64,000 nucleotides of DNA, taken from assembly GCF_000299915.1 (NCBI RefSeq), contig NZ_AMRI01000023.1:1-64000 (forward strand), written 5' to 3'. The translations under genes were made by a program, and so were the position numbers. Below are positions 42,676 to 51,303 of this stretch, piece by piece. The notes beneath the pieces were generated by a model. That model ran no database searches. It saw nothing but the letters and a program-made list of their open reading frames with translations, and was not told the origin of the DNA. This DNA is from Gallaecimonas xiamenensis 3-C-1 (GTDB lineage Bacteria > Pseudomonadota > Gammaproteobacteria > Enterobacterales > Gallaecimonadaceae). Within the stretch, counting starts at the first letter, position 1; the number at the start of each line of letters is the position of its first letter.

Positions 42676-42678
42676 CCA

Positions 42679-42702
42679 AAAGCCCCCGCCAGGGGGCTTT
42701 AT
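42679..42702 (+). terminator. Terminator after the EF-hand gene
   Basis: AAAGCCCCC / GGGGGCTTT with a 4-base loop and TTTATAA after it. The T-run is short, so it is likely a moderate terminator. Confidence 0.6.
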
Positions 42703-42785
42703 AACAATGGCCCTGACACTCTGTCTGGGCCCGGCGCCGCGCAACTGGGGTACACTGGCCCCTCACCAGCCTGACGAGAGCCAGC

Positions 42786-43616
42786 ATGCAGCCAGACAAC
42801 AGCAGGGCCCTGGTGGTGGAAGGGGGTGCCATGCGCGGCATCTTTGCCACCGGGGTCTTGGACGCCTTTATCGACCAGCATTACCGCCCCTTCGACTTCT
42901 GCCTGGGGGTGTCGGCCGGTTCCACCAACCTGGCCGCCTGGCTGGCCGGGCAGCGGGGCCGTAACCACAAGGTGATCACCGACTATTCCTGCCGCCCCGA
43001 ATTTATCGCCTTTCGCCGTTTCCTGGCCGGTGGCCATTGGCTGGATTTGGACTGGCTCTGGGAGATCACCATCCGCGAAATTCGCCTGGATATCGAAACC
43101 TTCGCCGCCCAGCCCATTCCCCTCTATGTGGTGGCCACCCGTATCGAAGACGGCCAGGCCGCCTACATCAAGGCCGACGCCCAAAACCTGGAGCAGCTGC
43201 TCAAGGCCTCCTGCTCTGTGCCCCTGGCCTACCGCCACTACCCCGAAGTGGCAGGGGCCGCCATGACCGACGGCGGCGTAGCGGATTCCATTCCGGTACT
43301 CCAGGCCTACCGGATGGGCGCCAGGGACATCACAGTGGTGCTGTCTAGGCCCCTGGGTTACCGCAAGGGCCCCAGCCGTGCCCCCTGGCTGGTCAAACGG
43401 CTGCTGGCCAAGACCCCGGCCCTGGCCCAAGCCATGCTCCACAGGCACCATAGCTACAATGCCGCCATCGACTTTATCGAAAACCCGCCTGCCGATTGCC
43501 GCATCCGGGTAATAGCGCCACCGGCCCAATTCGCCGTGGGCCGCACCACCACAGACAAGCACAAGCTCGACGCCGGTTACGCCATGGGCCTGGCCGCTGG
43601 TCAAGTCTCGCCATAG
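42786..43616 (+). CDS. Patatin-like phospholipase (YjjU type)
   Basis: The 276-residue protein carries an oxyanion GGAMRG motif (residues 13-18), the nucleophile elbow GVSAGS (about 41-46) and the DGG catalytic Asp (MTDGGVADSIPV). This is the Ser-Asp dyad of patatin-like lipases. It lacks a signal peptide and is probably cytosolic and membrane-associated, like YjjU. The substrate lipid is unknown. It has no obvious operon partner, since the following DUF2059 gene has its own AAAGGAG ribosome site 67 bases on. Confidence 0.85.
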   Translation: MQPDNSRALVVEGGAMRGIFATGVLDAFIDQHYRPFDFCLGVSAGSTNLAAWLAGQRGRNHKVITDYSCRPEFIAFRRFLAGGHWLDLDWLWEITIREIRLDIETFAAQPIPLYVVATRIEDGQAAYIKADAQNLEQLLKASCSVPLAYRHYPEVAGAAMTDGGVADSIPVLQAYRMGARDITVVLSRPLGYRKGPSRAPWLVKRLLAKTPALAQAMLHRHHSYNAAIDFIENPPADCRIRVIAPPAQFAVGRTTTDKHKLDAGYAMGLAAGQVSP

Positions 43617-43683
43617 GGCCTTGGCCCCGTTACACTGAACAAACATCAGGCCGCCGCCCGGCGGTTCTCTAAAGGAGTAGATC

Positions 43684-44163
43684 TTGAAATTCATCAAACC
43701 CATCCTGCTTGCCTCCACCCTGCTGCTGTCCCACCAGGCCCTGGCCGACGACGCCGCCAAGCAGGAAGCCGAACGGCTGCTGGAAATCATCCATATGGAC
43801 AAGGTGCTGTCCGGTTCCATCGAGCAGATGCTGGACATGCAGCTGGCCCAGAGCCCGGCGCTGCAGCCCTACAAGGCCGTGATGATGAGCTTCATGCAGA
43901 AATACATGAGCTACGAGAGCGTCAAGCCCGATATGGTGCGCCTCTACAGCGACGCCTTCTCCGCCAGCGAGCTCAAGGAGCTGAACGCCTTCTACAGCAC
44001 CCCCACCGGCCAAAAAACCATAGAACAGCTGCCCCAGCTGATGAGCAAGGGCGCCCAACTGGGCTATGAGCGGGTCCAGGCCCACAGCGACGAGCTGCGC
44101 CAGATGATCCAGGCCGAGTCCGAGCGCCTGCAAGCCCTTGAGGGCGGCAAAACCGGCGGCTAA
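43684..44163 (+). CDS. DUF2059 periplasmic protein
   Basis: The 159-residue protein starts with TTG, supported by AAAGGAG eight bases upstream. It has a signal peptide (ending HQALA). The helical DUF2059 domain includes VKPDMVRLYSDAFSASELKELNAFYSTPTGQKTIEQLPQLMSKG, which is the most conserved segment. The family is widespread and uncharacterised. It leads a run of three close genes (CPCC protein 3 bases on, then the sigma factor). Confidence 0.8.
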   Translation: MKFIKPILLASTLLLSHQALADDAAKQEAERLLEIIHMDKVLSGSIEQMLDMQLAQSPALQPYKAVMMSFMQKYMSYESVKPDMVRLYSDAFSASELKELNAFYSTPTGQKTIEQLPQLMSKGAQLGYERVQAHSDELRQMIQAESERLQALEGGKTGG

Positions 44164-44166
44164 GCC

Positions 44167-44481
44167 ATGGCAGACCCCGACTGGTACAGCCCCGCCGACG
44201 CCAGGCCACGGTTGCAGTGTCCCTGCTGCGACTACGTGACCTTGCCCGAGCGGGGCCGCTACCTTATCTGCCCTGTCTGCTTCTGGGAGGATGAGGGGCT
44301 GGATCTGGACACCCCTGACGAGGTGTCCACCGCCAACCATTGCCTGACCCTGCGCCAGGCCAGGTACAACTTCCAGCTGTTTGGGGCCTGCGAAACCGAC
44401 ATGATGGTGCATGTGCTGCCGGTGGACGAGCGGGAGCAGTTCCGCTGCCGGCCCCGGCGGTTGCCCAAGCGCCAGGACTGA
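44167..44481 (+). CDS. CPCC-type cysteine-rich protein
   Basis: The 104-residue protein has LQCPCCDYVTLPERGRYLICPVCFWEDEG, the exact signature of the CPCC family (four Cys likely binding one zinc). The remainder includes STANHCLTLRQARYNFQLFGACE. It is cytosolic. It begins 3 bases after the DUF2059 stop. Function unknown in the family. Confidence 0.85.
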   Translation: MADPDWYSPADARPRLQCPCCDYVTLPERGRYLICPVCFWEDEGLDLDTPDEVSTANHCLTLRQARYNFQLFGACETDMMVHVLPVDEREQFRCRPRRLPKRQD

Positions 44482-44484
44482 GCC

Positions 44485-45705
44485 TTGACCATTGAAAGCC
44501 AGATAGCCCAGTGCTACCGCCAGGAATCGCGGCGGGTGCTGGCCACCTTGATCCGCCTGCTGGGGGATTTTGATCTGGCCGAAGAGGCCCTGCACGAGGC
44601 CTTCTCCGCCGCCCTGGCCCAATGGCCAGAGCAGGGCCTGCCGGACAACCCCAGGGCCTGGCTGGTGTCCACAGGCCGCTTCAAGGCCATAGACCAACTG
44701 CGCCGCCGCGCTCGCTTCGACAATGCCCAGGCCGAACTGATCGCCGAGCTGGAAGAACGCCAGCAGCCCCTTGATCCCCAGGGCATAGAAGATGACCGGC
44801 TACGCCTTATCTTCACCTGTTGCCACCCGGCCCTGGCGCCAGAGGCGCGCCTGGCCCTGACCCTGCGCGAGCTGTGCGATCTTAGCACCGAAGAAATCGC
44901 CCGCGCCTTCCTGACCTCGGCGCCGACGGTGGCCCAGCGCATCGTCAGGGCCAAGGCCAAGATCCGCGACGCCGCCATTCCCTATGAAGTGCCCCAAGGC
45001 CCCATGCTGGCCGAGCGCCTGGACGGAGTACTTGCGGTGCTCTATCTGCTCTACAACGAAGGCTACAGCGCCTCGGGAGGCGAGGCGTTGTTGCGCCAGG
45101 ACCTGAGCGGCGAAGCCATCCGCCTGGGGCGGCTCTTGTGCCAGTTGCTGCCCCACCCCGAGGCCAAGGGCCTGCTGGCATTGATGCTGCTGCAGGACGC
45201 CCGGCGCCCGGCCCGGGTCGACGAAGCCGGCGATCTGGTGACCCTGGAACACCAGGATCGCAGCCGCTGGCTGCCGGCTCTGGTCGCCGAAGGGGACCAG
45301 TGGCTGACCCAAGCCCTGGCCCAGGGCAACCCAGGACCTTACTGCCTGCAGGGGGCCATTGCCGCCGTGCATAGCCTGGCGCCCCGTTACCAGGACACCG
45401 ACTGGCCTCAGATCCTCGGGCTTTACGACCACCTGCTGCGGTGCCACCCCAGCCCGGTGGTGGCCCTTAACCGGGCCGTGGCCCTGGCCATGGCCCAGGG
45501 GCCGGCGGCGGGCTTGGCGGAAATAGAAGCCCTGTTGGCCGCCGGCTACCTTAAGGACTATCACCTGGCCCATGCCGCCCGGGCCGATCTGCTGCGCCGC
45601 CTTGGCCGCCCCCAAGAGGCACGCCAAGCCTATCGGCAGGCCCTGGCCCTGACCGGCCAGGACCAGGAAAAACGCTTTATCCAGAGACAGCTGGCCTCTT
45701 GTTGA
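44485..45705 (+). CDS. ECF42-type sigma factor with C-terminal TPR-like extension
   Basis: The 406-residue protein begins with TTG. It contains sigma region 2 (LLGDFDLAEEALHEAFSAALAQWP, DNPRAWLVSTGRFKAIDQLRR) and region 4 (RLALTLRELCDLSTEEIARAFLTSAPTVAQRIVRAKAKIR). A C-terminal helical extension of about 230 residues (DUF6596-like, LAVLYLLYNEGY) marks ECF42. ECF42 factors have no dedicated anti-sigma and drive adjacent DGPF/YciI genes. The next two genes are of that type, with a matching promoter between. The C-terminal domain is needed for activity in studied members. Confidence 0.9.
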   Translation: MTIESQIAQCYRQESRRVLATLIRLLGDFDLAEEALHEAFSAALAQWPEQGLPDNPRAWLVSTGRFKAIDQLRRRARFDNAQAELIAELEERQQPLDPQGIEDDRLRLIFTCCHPALAPEARLALTLRELCDLSTEEIARAFLTSAPTVAQRIVRAKAKIRDAAIPYEVPQGPMLAERLDGVLAVLYLLYNEGYSASGGEALLRQDLSGEAIRLGRLLCQLLPHPEAKGLLALMLLQDARRPARVDEAGDLVTLEHQDRSRWLPALVAEGDQWLTQALAQGNPGPYCLQGAIAAVHSLAPRYQDTDWPQILGLYDHLLRCHPSPVVALNRAVALAMAQGPAAGLAEIEALLAAGYLKDYHLAHAARADLLRRLGRPQEARQAYRQALALTGQDQEKRFIQRQLASC

Positions 45706-45722
45706 AAAAAATTTCCCCAGCC

Positions 45723-45749
45723 TGTCGAAATGGCCGAAGGCCGGGCGAC
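45723..45749 (+). promoter_or_regulatory. Predicted ECF42 target promoter
   Basis: TGTCGA (45723-45728), a 17-base spacer, then CGAC (45746-45749). This fits the ECF42 target motif, TGTCGA at -35 with CGA/TC at -10, as I recall it from Streptomyces work. It lies 40-66 bases before the ATG of the first DGPF gene and directly after the sigma-factor stop. Confidence 0.75.
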
Positions 45750-45788
45750 TAGATGGTGACAATCCCATATTGAGAAAGGAGTTCTACC

Positions 45789-46622
45789 ATGCGAGTCATC
45801 ATTCAACGTAAAGCCGACGCCTACACCGAAGCGGGCCAACTGCCGGATAACGAACTGCTGGTGGCCATGGGCCAATTCCACGAGCGCATGCTCAATGCCG
45901 GCATACTGCGGGACGGCATGGGCCTCAAGCCCAGTGCCCAGGGTAAGCAGCTGCGTTTCGAAGGAGGCCAGCTGCAGGTCACCGACGGCCCCTTTAGCGA
46001 AACCAAGGAGCTGCTGGCCGGCTTTTCCCTGTTGGAAGTGGACTCCATGGACGAGGCCCTGGCCTGGGCCAAGCAATGGCCCAAGGAAGACGGGGACGTG
46101 ACCCTGGAACTCAGGCCCCTTTTTGAAATGGAAGACTTTGCCCCCGGCAGCGGCGTCGAGCTGCACAAGGCGCTGTGGGACAAGGTCAAGGCCGGGCCGG
46201 CCCTTTGCAACGCCTACCTCAACTTCAAAGGCGACTGCCGCCAGGCCTTCGACTTCTACGCCAGCGCCCTTGGCGCCAAGATAGAAGTGCTGATGACCCA
46301 CGGCGACACCCCGGCCGCCGCCGAGGTGCCGCCCCAATGGCACGACAAGATCATCCACGGCCGCCTGCGCCTGGGTAACTGGCTGCTGATGGCCTCCGAC
46401 GCCCCCGAGGAACACTACCAGGCGCCGCAGGGCATGCACCTGCATCTGGGCTTTAGCGACCCCGCCGAAGCCAAAGTGGTGTTCGACCAACTGGCCGAAG
46501 GTGGCCAGGTCACCATGCCCTTTAGCGAAACCTTCTGGGCCAAGGGCTTTGGCATGGTTACCGACCGCTTCGGCGTGCCCTGGATGATCAATTGCGAGCA
46601 AGACAACAAGGAATGCTGCTGA
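45789..46622 (+). CDS. YciI (DGPF) - VOC/PhnB fusion protein
   Basis: The 277-residue protein has an N-terminal YciI/DGPF domain (about 1-115, with VTDGPFSETKELLAGF), then a PhnB-like VOC domain (about 138-270: NAYLNFKGDCRQAFDFYASALGAKI, HGRLRLGNWLLMASDAPEEH, FWAKGFGMVTDRFGVPWMINC). DGPF proteins have a ferredoxin-like dimer fold of unknown role. VOC domains bind metals or act in glyoxalase-type chemistry. It is the first gene behind the ECF42 promoter and overlaps the next start by one base (TGATG). Confidence 0.85.
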   Translation: MRVIIQRKADAYTEAGQLPDNELLVAMGQFHERMLNAGILRDGMGLKPSAQGKQLRFEGGQLQVTDGPFSETKELLAGFSLLEVDSMDEALAWAKQWPKEDGDVTLELRPLFEMEDFAPGSGVELHKALWDKVKAGPALCNAYLNFKGDCRQAFDFYASALGAKIEVLMTHGDTPAAAEVPPQWHDKIIHGRLRLGNWLLMASDAPEEHYQAPQGMHLHLGFSDPAEAKVVFDQLAEGGQVTMPFSETFWAKGFGMVTDRFGVPWMINCEQDNKECC

Positions 46623-46996
46623 TGAAATACCTGGCCATGGTCTACTACCAAGAGGCGGCCATGGCCGCCTTGTCCCAGGACCAATGGGACGCCCTTAACC
46701 GCGAATGCCAAGCCTGCGGCGACGGCCTGAGGGAAGCGGGGCAGATGATTGGCGGCGAAGCCCTGCTGCCGGTGGCCAGTGCCACCACAGTCAGGGTCAG
46801 AGACGGCAAGGTCACGGTCACCGACGGCCCCTTTAGTGAAACCAAGGAACAACTGGCCGGTTTTTACCTGCTGGAGGCCCGGGATCTCAACGAGGCCATC
46901 CAGTTGGCCGGGCGCATTCCCCCGGCTCGCTATGGTTGCGTGGAGATAAGGCCGGTGCGGGAGCTCAAGGCCGAGTCCAACAGCCATTACAGCTGA
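46622..46996 (+). CDS. YciI/DGPF family protein
   Basis: The 124-residue protein is a stand-alone DGPF domain: KYLAMVYYQEAAMAALSQDQWDALNREC, then VTVTDGPFSETKEQLAGFYLLEA. It is a likely partner of the preceding fusion protein, forming homo- or hetero-dimers. It starts at 46622, overlapping the previous stop by one base. The proposed role in stress response is only inferred from ECF42 control. Confidence 0.9.
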   Translation: MKYLAMVYYQEAAMAALSQDQWDALNRECQACGDGLREAGQMIGGEALLPVASATTVRVRDGKVTVTDGPFSETKEQLAGFYLLEARDLNEAIQLAGRIPPARYGCVEIRPVRELKAESNSHYS

Positions 46997-47103
46997 CGGC
47001 TTTTTGCCTTTACGACCAGGGCGGGACAAAAACTGCCCTGTTCACTTTGGCAACAGGGCGGCTTGTGATAACGTTGCCGCAACAAAAGCAGCATCCCCGA
47101 CCC

Positions 47104-48759
47104 GTGCATCCTTTCATCGACTTTCTCAACGCCTCTGACGAGCTGGCTCAGATCAGCGAACAGCTCAGTGAAGGCGTGCTGGTGGCCAACCGCCAGGGCC
47201 TGGTGCATTTTGCCAACAAGGCCGCCCGCCGTGCCCTGGGCAATGACAATCTCCTCGAGCAACCCCTGGCGCAACTGCTGCCCTGGCTCAGTCCCTATTT
47301 GGAAAAGTTGGATTTTGACCAGCCAAGGCCCGACCGCAGTCCCCTGGTGTCGGCCCTGCCGGTGGCCCTTGATAGCGAAGGGCGCCACCTGCGCCTGAAC
47401 CTCAGTTACCTGCTGGCCAGCAACCGCCAACCCAAGGCGTTGCTGGTGTTGATCAAGGACGTGACCCTGTCGGTCAGGGACAGGGAACGGCTGCAGAGCC
47501 AGAAAACCCGCCTGGAAACCATCATCGACGGCACCCGGGCCGGTACCTGGGAGTGGAACGTCCAGACCGGCGAGAACATCATCAACGAGCGCTGGGCCCA
47601 GATGCTGGGCTACACCAAGGCCGAACTGGAGCCCACCACCGAGGCCACTTTCCAGAGCTTTGTCCACCCGGACGACTGGGTCGGCACCAGCGCCAAGGTC
47701 AAACGCCACTTCGACGGCGAGCTGCCCTTTTATGACCATGTCTGCCGCATGCGCCACAGGGACGGCCACTGGATCTGGGTGCACGACAGAGGCCGGCTGA
47801 CCAGCCGCACGGCGGACGGCAAGCCCCTGTGGGTTACCGGCACCCATATCGACATCACCGACAGCAAGGAAGCCGAGGAGCGCCTCAGCAAGCTGGCCAA
47901 GACCATACCCGGCCTTATCTACCAGTACGCCCTGGACAGGGACGGCCACTCCTGGTTTCCCTACGCCAGCGAAGGGATCCGCGACATCTACGGCCTGAGC
48001 CCCCAGCAGGTGCAGGACGACGCCAGCCTGGTGTTTGACCGGGTCCACCCAGACGACCAGGACGCCCTGGCCCAGTCCATCAGCCTGTCGGCCAATAGCC
48101 TCAATAAATGGCACTGCCAATACCGGGTCTGTTTTGACGGCAAGGAGCAATGGCTGGAGGGTAACTCCATCCCCGAGTTGCTGGATGACGGCACCGTGCT
48201 CTGGCACGGCCTTATCACCGACATCACCGAGCGTAAGCACCTGGAAGAGCAGCTAAGAACCCTGTCCCTGACCGACGAGCTGACCGGCCTCTATAACCGC
48301 CGCCACCTGTTCCAGGCCTTGGAAGACGCCTACCAGCGCCACCAGCGTTACCAGACCCCTTGCTCGGTGCTGCTGATCGACGTGGATCATTTCAAACAGA
48401 TCAACGACAACCACGGCCACCACGTGGGAGACGCCGTACTGAAACGCCTGGCTGACCTGTTCCGGGAAAAGCTGCGGGTTACCGACTTGGCCGGCCGCCT
48501 GGGGGGCGAAGAGTTCCTGGTGCTGCTGGGGGACACCACCCTGGAGGGGGCCAAAAAGGCCGCCGAACTGCTATGCCAGGCCTTTGCGGTACTGGATCTG
48601 CCTGGGGACGACGGCCTACCGTTCAGGGCCACCCTGAGCATAGGGGTAGCCAGCCTAGGGCAGGAAGACGACGAGGTGTCGACCCTGGTCAGCCGGGCCG
48701 ACAAAGCCGTCTACCGGGCCAAGCACCAGGGCCGTAACCGGGTCTGCCTGGCCCACTGA
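47104..48759 (+). CDS. PAS-PAS-GGDEF diguanylate cyclase
   Basis: The protein has about 551 residues from the GTG at 47104; the true start could be a GTG at 47065 or a TTG at 47074. It has an N-terminal PAS-like region, two PAS_3 domains (about 145-270, GTWEWNVQTGENIINERWAQMLGYT; and about 275-395), then a GGDEF domain (about 400-551) with an intact active site LGGEEFLVLLGD and LTDELTGLYNRRHLF. It makes c-di-GMP from GTP under input of the PAS domains. There is no membrane helix, so it is a soluble sensor. An RxxD inhibitory site is present as RVTD. Confidence 0.85.
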   Translation: MHPFIDFLNASDELAQISEQLSEGVLVANRQGLVHFANKAARRALGNDNLLEQPLAQLLPWLSPYLEKLDFDQPRPDRSPLVSALPVALDSEGRHLRLNLSYLLASNRQPKALLVLIKDVTLSVRDRERLQSQKTRLETIIDGTRAGTWEWNVQTGENIINERWAQMLGYTKAELEPTTEATFQSFVHPDDWVGTSAKVKRHFDGELPFYDHVCRMRHRDGHWIWVHDRGRLTSRTADGKPLWVTGTHIDITDSKEAEERLSKLAKTIPGLIYQYALDRDGHSWFPYASEGIRDIYGLSPQQVQDDASLVFDRVHPDDQDALAQSISLSANSLNKWHCQYRVCFDGKEQWLEGNSIPELLDDGTVLWHGLITDITERKHLEEQLRTLSLTDELTGLYNRRHLFQALEDAYQRHQRYQTPCSVLLIDVDHFKQINDNHGHHVGDAVLKRLADLFREKLRVTDLAGRLGGEEFLVLLGDTTLEGAKKAAELLCQAFAVLDLPGDDGLPFRATLSIGVASLGQEDDEVSTLVSRADKAVYRAKHQGRNRVCLAH

Positions 48760-48833
48760 GCCAAGCGCGGGCACTTGCGCCGCCGCTCGCCATTGCCGAC
48801 AATTCCGGCCATCAGCCGGCAATGCCAAGAGCC

Positions 48834-50033
48834 ATGTTCGAACCTAACGCCTTTCGTGATCTGTTCCCGGCCCTGGCCCAGCCAGGGGCCCCCCTGTACC
48901 TGGATAACGGCGCCAGTACCCAGACCGCCAGCCCAGTGCTGGACGCCATGGACCAGTACTACCGCCAGTACCGGGCCAATGTGCACCGGGGCAGCCACCC
49001 CTGGGCGACCCGGGCCACCGACGCCCTGGAAGCCAGCCGCGACGCCGTCGCCGCCCTTATCGGGGCGCCCAGGCGCGAGGCGGTTATCTTCACCAGCGGC
49101 ACCACGGCGGCCATCAACCTGGTGGCCTGGGGCCTTATCGATCATTTCGGCCCAGGGGATCTGATCTTGGTGTCGGCCATGGAGCACCATGCCAACCTGG
49201 TGCCCTGGCAACTGCTGGCCCGGCGCACCGGCGCCCGGATTGAGCCCATCCCCCTGGATGGCAAAGGCGCCCTGGACATGGCCGCCTATGACCGGCTTCT
49301 GGCCCAAAAGCCCAAGCTGGTGGCCTGCTGCCATGTGTCCAACACCCTGGGGCTGATCAACCCCGTTGTCCAGATTTGCGCCAAGGCCCGCGCCGCCGGT
49401 GCCCTCAGCCTGATTGACGGCGCCCAGGCCGTGGCCCACCTCAAGGTGGACATCCGGGCCCTTGGCTGCGACTTCTACGCCTTTTCCGGCCACAAGATGT
49501 TTGGCCCAACCGGGGTGGGGGTGCTGACCGGGCGCCTGGAAAGCCTGGGGGAACTGCTGCCCTTTATGGGGGGCGGGGAGATGATAGACAGGGTCAGCTT
49601 CGATACCGTCACCTTCAATGCCCTGCCCCACCGCCTGGAAGCCGGTACCGGCCCGATCAGCGAGATCATCGGCCTGGGGGCGGCGGCCGAGCTGCTAACA
49701 GGCCTGGACGCCAGCGCCCATGAGGCGGCCCTGACCCAGCGCCTGCTGGCGGGCCTGGCCAAGCTGCCGGTTCAGGTGCTGGGGAACGGCCCCAGGGTCA
49801 GCCTGGTGTCCATCACGGTGCCCGGCGTCCACCACAGCGACTTGGCCCATTATCTTGCCGGCAACAATATCGCGGTGCGGGCCGGCCACCACTGCACCCA
49901 GCCCCTGCACGGCCTGCTGGGCATTGCCGGGTCCCTGCGTATCGCCCTGGCCCCCTACAACACCGCCGCCGAGGTGGACGCCTGCCTGGCGGCCCTGGGG
50001 GACGGTATCGACCTCTTTTTGGAGTTGCCATGA
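48834..50033 (+). CDS. csdA: Cysteine desulfurase CsdA
   Basis: The protein has about 399 residues from the ATG at 48834 (an ATG at 48822 is also in frame; neither has a strong ribosome site). It is a class II PLP desulfurase with FTSGTTAAINLVAWG, the PLP-Lys motif YAFSGHKMFGPTGVGVL, and catalytic Cys in RAGHHCTQPLHGLLG. It removes sulphur from cysteine as a persulphide. The SufE-type acceptor gene overlaps its stop, the arrangement of csdA-csdE. TcdA, the third partner in E. coli (csdL), lies 2.2 kb downstream on the opposite strand. Confidence 0.9.
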   Translation: MFEPNAFRDLFPALAQPGAPLYLDNGASTQTASPVLDAMDQYYRQYRANVHRGSHPWATRATDALEASRDAVAALIGAPRREAVIFTSGTTAAINLVAWGLIDHFGPGDLILVSAMEHHANLVPWQLLARRTGARIEPIPLDGKGALDMAAYDRLLAQKPKLVACCHVSNTLGLINPVVQICAKARAAGALSLIDGAQAVAHLKVDIRALGCDFYAFSGHKMFGPTGVGVLTGRLESLGELLPFMGGGEMIDRVSFDTVTFNALPHRLEAGTGPISEIIGLGAAAELLTGLDASAHEAALTQRLLAGLAKLPVQVLGNGPRVSLVSITVPGVHHSDLAHYLAGNNIAVRAGHHCTQPLHGLLGIAGSLRIALAPYNTAAEVDACLAALGDGIDLFLELP

Positions 50034-50407
50034 GCCTTTTTGACGATTTTGCCGCCGAGCGTCACTTCGAAGGCCGCACCCGTTTCCTGCTGGGCCTGGC
50101 CCGCAGCCTGCCGGCCCTGGCCGACCGGCAGCCGGAAGACCAGGTGAGCGGCTGCGAAGCCAAGACCTGGCTGAGGGTGGCGGTGGTGGACGACAAGCTG
50201 GACCTGCATGGCGACAGCGAGGCGCGCATCGTCAAAGGGCTGATGGCGCTGCTCTTTAGCCTCTACCAAGGCCAGCCCTTGGCCCTGGCCCGCCATATCG
50301 ACGCCCGGGCCGAGTTCGAACGGGTGGGGCTGGCCCAGTTCCTCAGCCCCAGCCGCGCCAACGGCCTTTACGCCATGCTGGCCAAGATCCACGGCGAGCT
50401 GGACTGA
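50030..50407 (+). CDS. csdE: SufE-type sulphur acceptor CsdE
   Basis: The 125-residue protein carries the SufE sulphur-acceptor loop QVSGCEAKTWL with Cys at about residue 43. It takes the persulphide from CsdA and passes it on; in E. coli it also interacts with TcdA. The ATG overlaps the csdA stop by four bases. It is slightly shorter than E. coli CsdE. Confidence 0.9.
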   Translation: MSLFDDFAAERHFEGRTRFLLGLARSLPALADRQPEDQVSGCEAKTWLRVAVVDDKLDLHGDSEARIVKGLMALLFSLYQGQPLALARHIDARAEFERVGLAQFLSPSRANGLYAMLAKIHGELD

Positions 50408-50408
50408 G

Positions 50409-51233
50409 ATGCAAGGGGTACCGGCCCAGTTCACCAGCCAGACCGACAGGGCCGACTTTCAGCCCCTGGCCGGCTATCCCCAGGTGGAGCTGTACCGGGC
50501 CCATATCAGCCGCCACAGCTTCGACCCCCATACCCATCAGGCCTTCGGCATCGGCCTGATTGACAGGGGCGCCCAGCATTTTCGCTACCGGGGGGCCAAT
50601 CACCTGGCCGGCACCGGCGCCCTGGTGCTGATGAACCCTGACGAACTCCATACCGGCCATGCCGCCAGCGACCAGGGCTGGCATTACCGGATGATCTACC
50701 TGGAACCGGCCCTGCTGGCCGACCTGACCGGTACCCCGGATTGGCATTTCAAAGAGGTGCTGCAAGCCCATCCCCAGCGCTGCCAGCAGTTGTCGGCACT
50801 GCTGGGCGCCCTGTGGCAGCCCCAGCAGCCCCTGGCGGTGGACAGCCTGCTGCTGACCCTGGTGGACACCTTGCGCCCCTTTGCCCAGCAGCGGCCAAGG
50901 GCCCCCTCCCCCCGGCACCGCTTCGATGCGGTGCGGGATCTGCTGCACAGCCAATACCACAGGCCGCTGCGCCTGGAAGAGCTAGCCAGGGAAGCCGGCC
51001 TCAGCCCCTACCATTTTCTGCGCCAGTTCAAGGCCCAGTTCCATGTCACTCCCCAGCAGATGCTGATGGCCATACGCCTTTATGAGGCCAAGTGCCTGCT
51101 GGCCAAAGGGGTGCCCCTGGCCCAGGTGGCTCCCCAGGTGGGATTGACCGACCAGGCCCACCTGACCCGCGCCTTTGCCAGCCGTTACGGCACCACCCCG
51201 GGGCGCTACCAGCAGCAGTGCTACCGTCCCTAG
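50409..51233 (+). CDS. AraC family transcriptional regulator
   Basis: The 274-residue protein has an N-terminal cupin-type sensor domain (SFDPHTHQAFGIGLIDRGAQHFRYRG, LVLMNPDELHTGHA) and a C-terminal double helix-turn-helix (LRLEELAREAGLSPYHFLRQFKAQFHVTPQQML, then APQVGLTDQAHLTRAFASRYGTTPGRY). It starts 2 bases after csdE. The DMT transporter gene follows by 70 bases; in many bacteria such an AraC regulator controls an adjacent EamA exporter, so that pairing is likely here. Confidence 0.9.
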   Translation: MQGVPAQFTSQTDRADFQPLAGYPQVELYRAHISRHSFDPHTHQAFGIGLIDRGAQHFRYRGANHLAGTGALVLMNPDELHTGHAASDQGWHYRMIYLEPALLADLTGTPDWHFKEVLQAHPQRCQQLSALLGALWQPQQPLAVDSLLLTLVDTLRPFAQQRPRAPSPRHRFDAVRDLLHSQYHRPLRLEELAREAGLSPYHFLRQFKAQFHVTPQQMLMAIRLYEAKCLLAKGVPLAQVAPQVGLTDQAHLTRAFASRYGTTPGRYQQQCYRP

Positions 51234-51303
51234 CAATTTGCGACAATACGGCGCCACCGGCGCCCTGCTAGTCTGCAAGCCCCTGTTGTCGTAGGAGTGG
51301 CCC

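Noticed and set aside
46936..47103. Upstream extension of the diguanylate cyclase gene
   Set aside because: It would overlap the DGPF gene by 60 bases and has no ribosome site or domain similarity.
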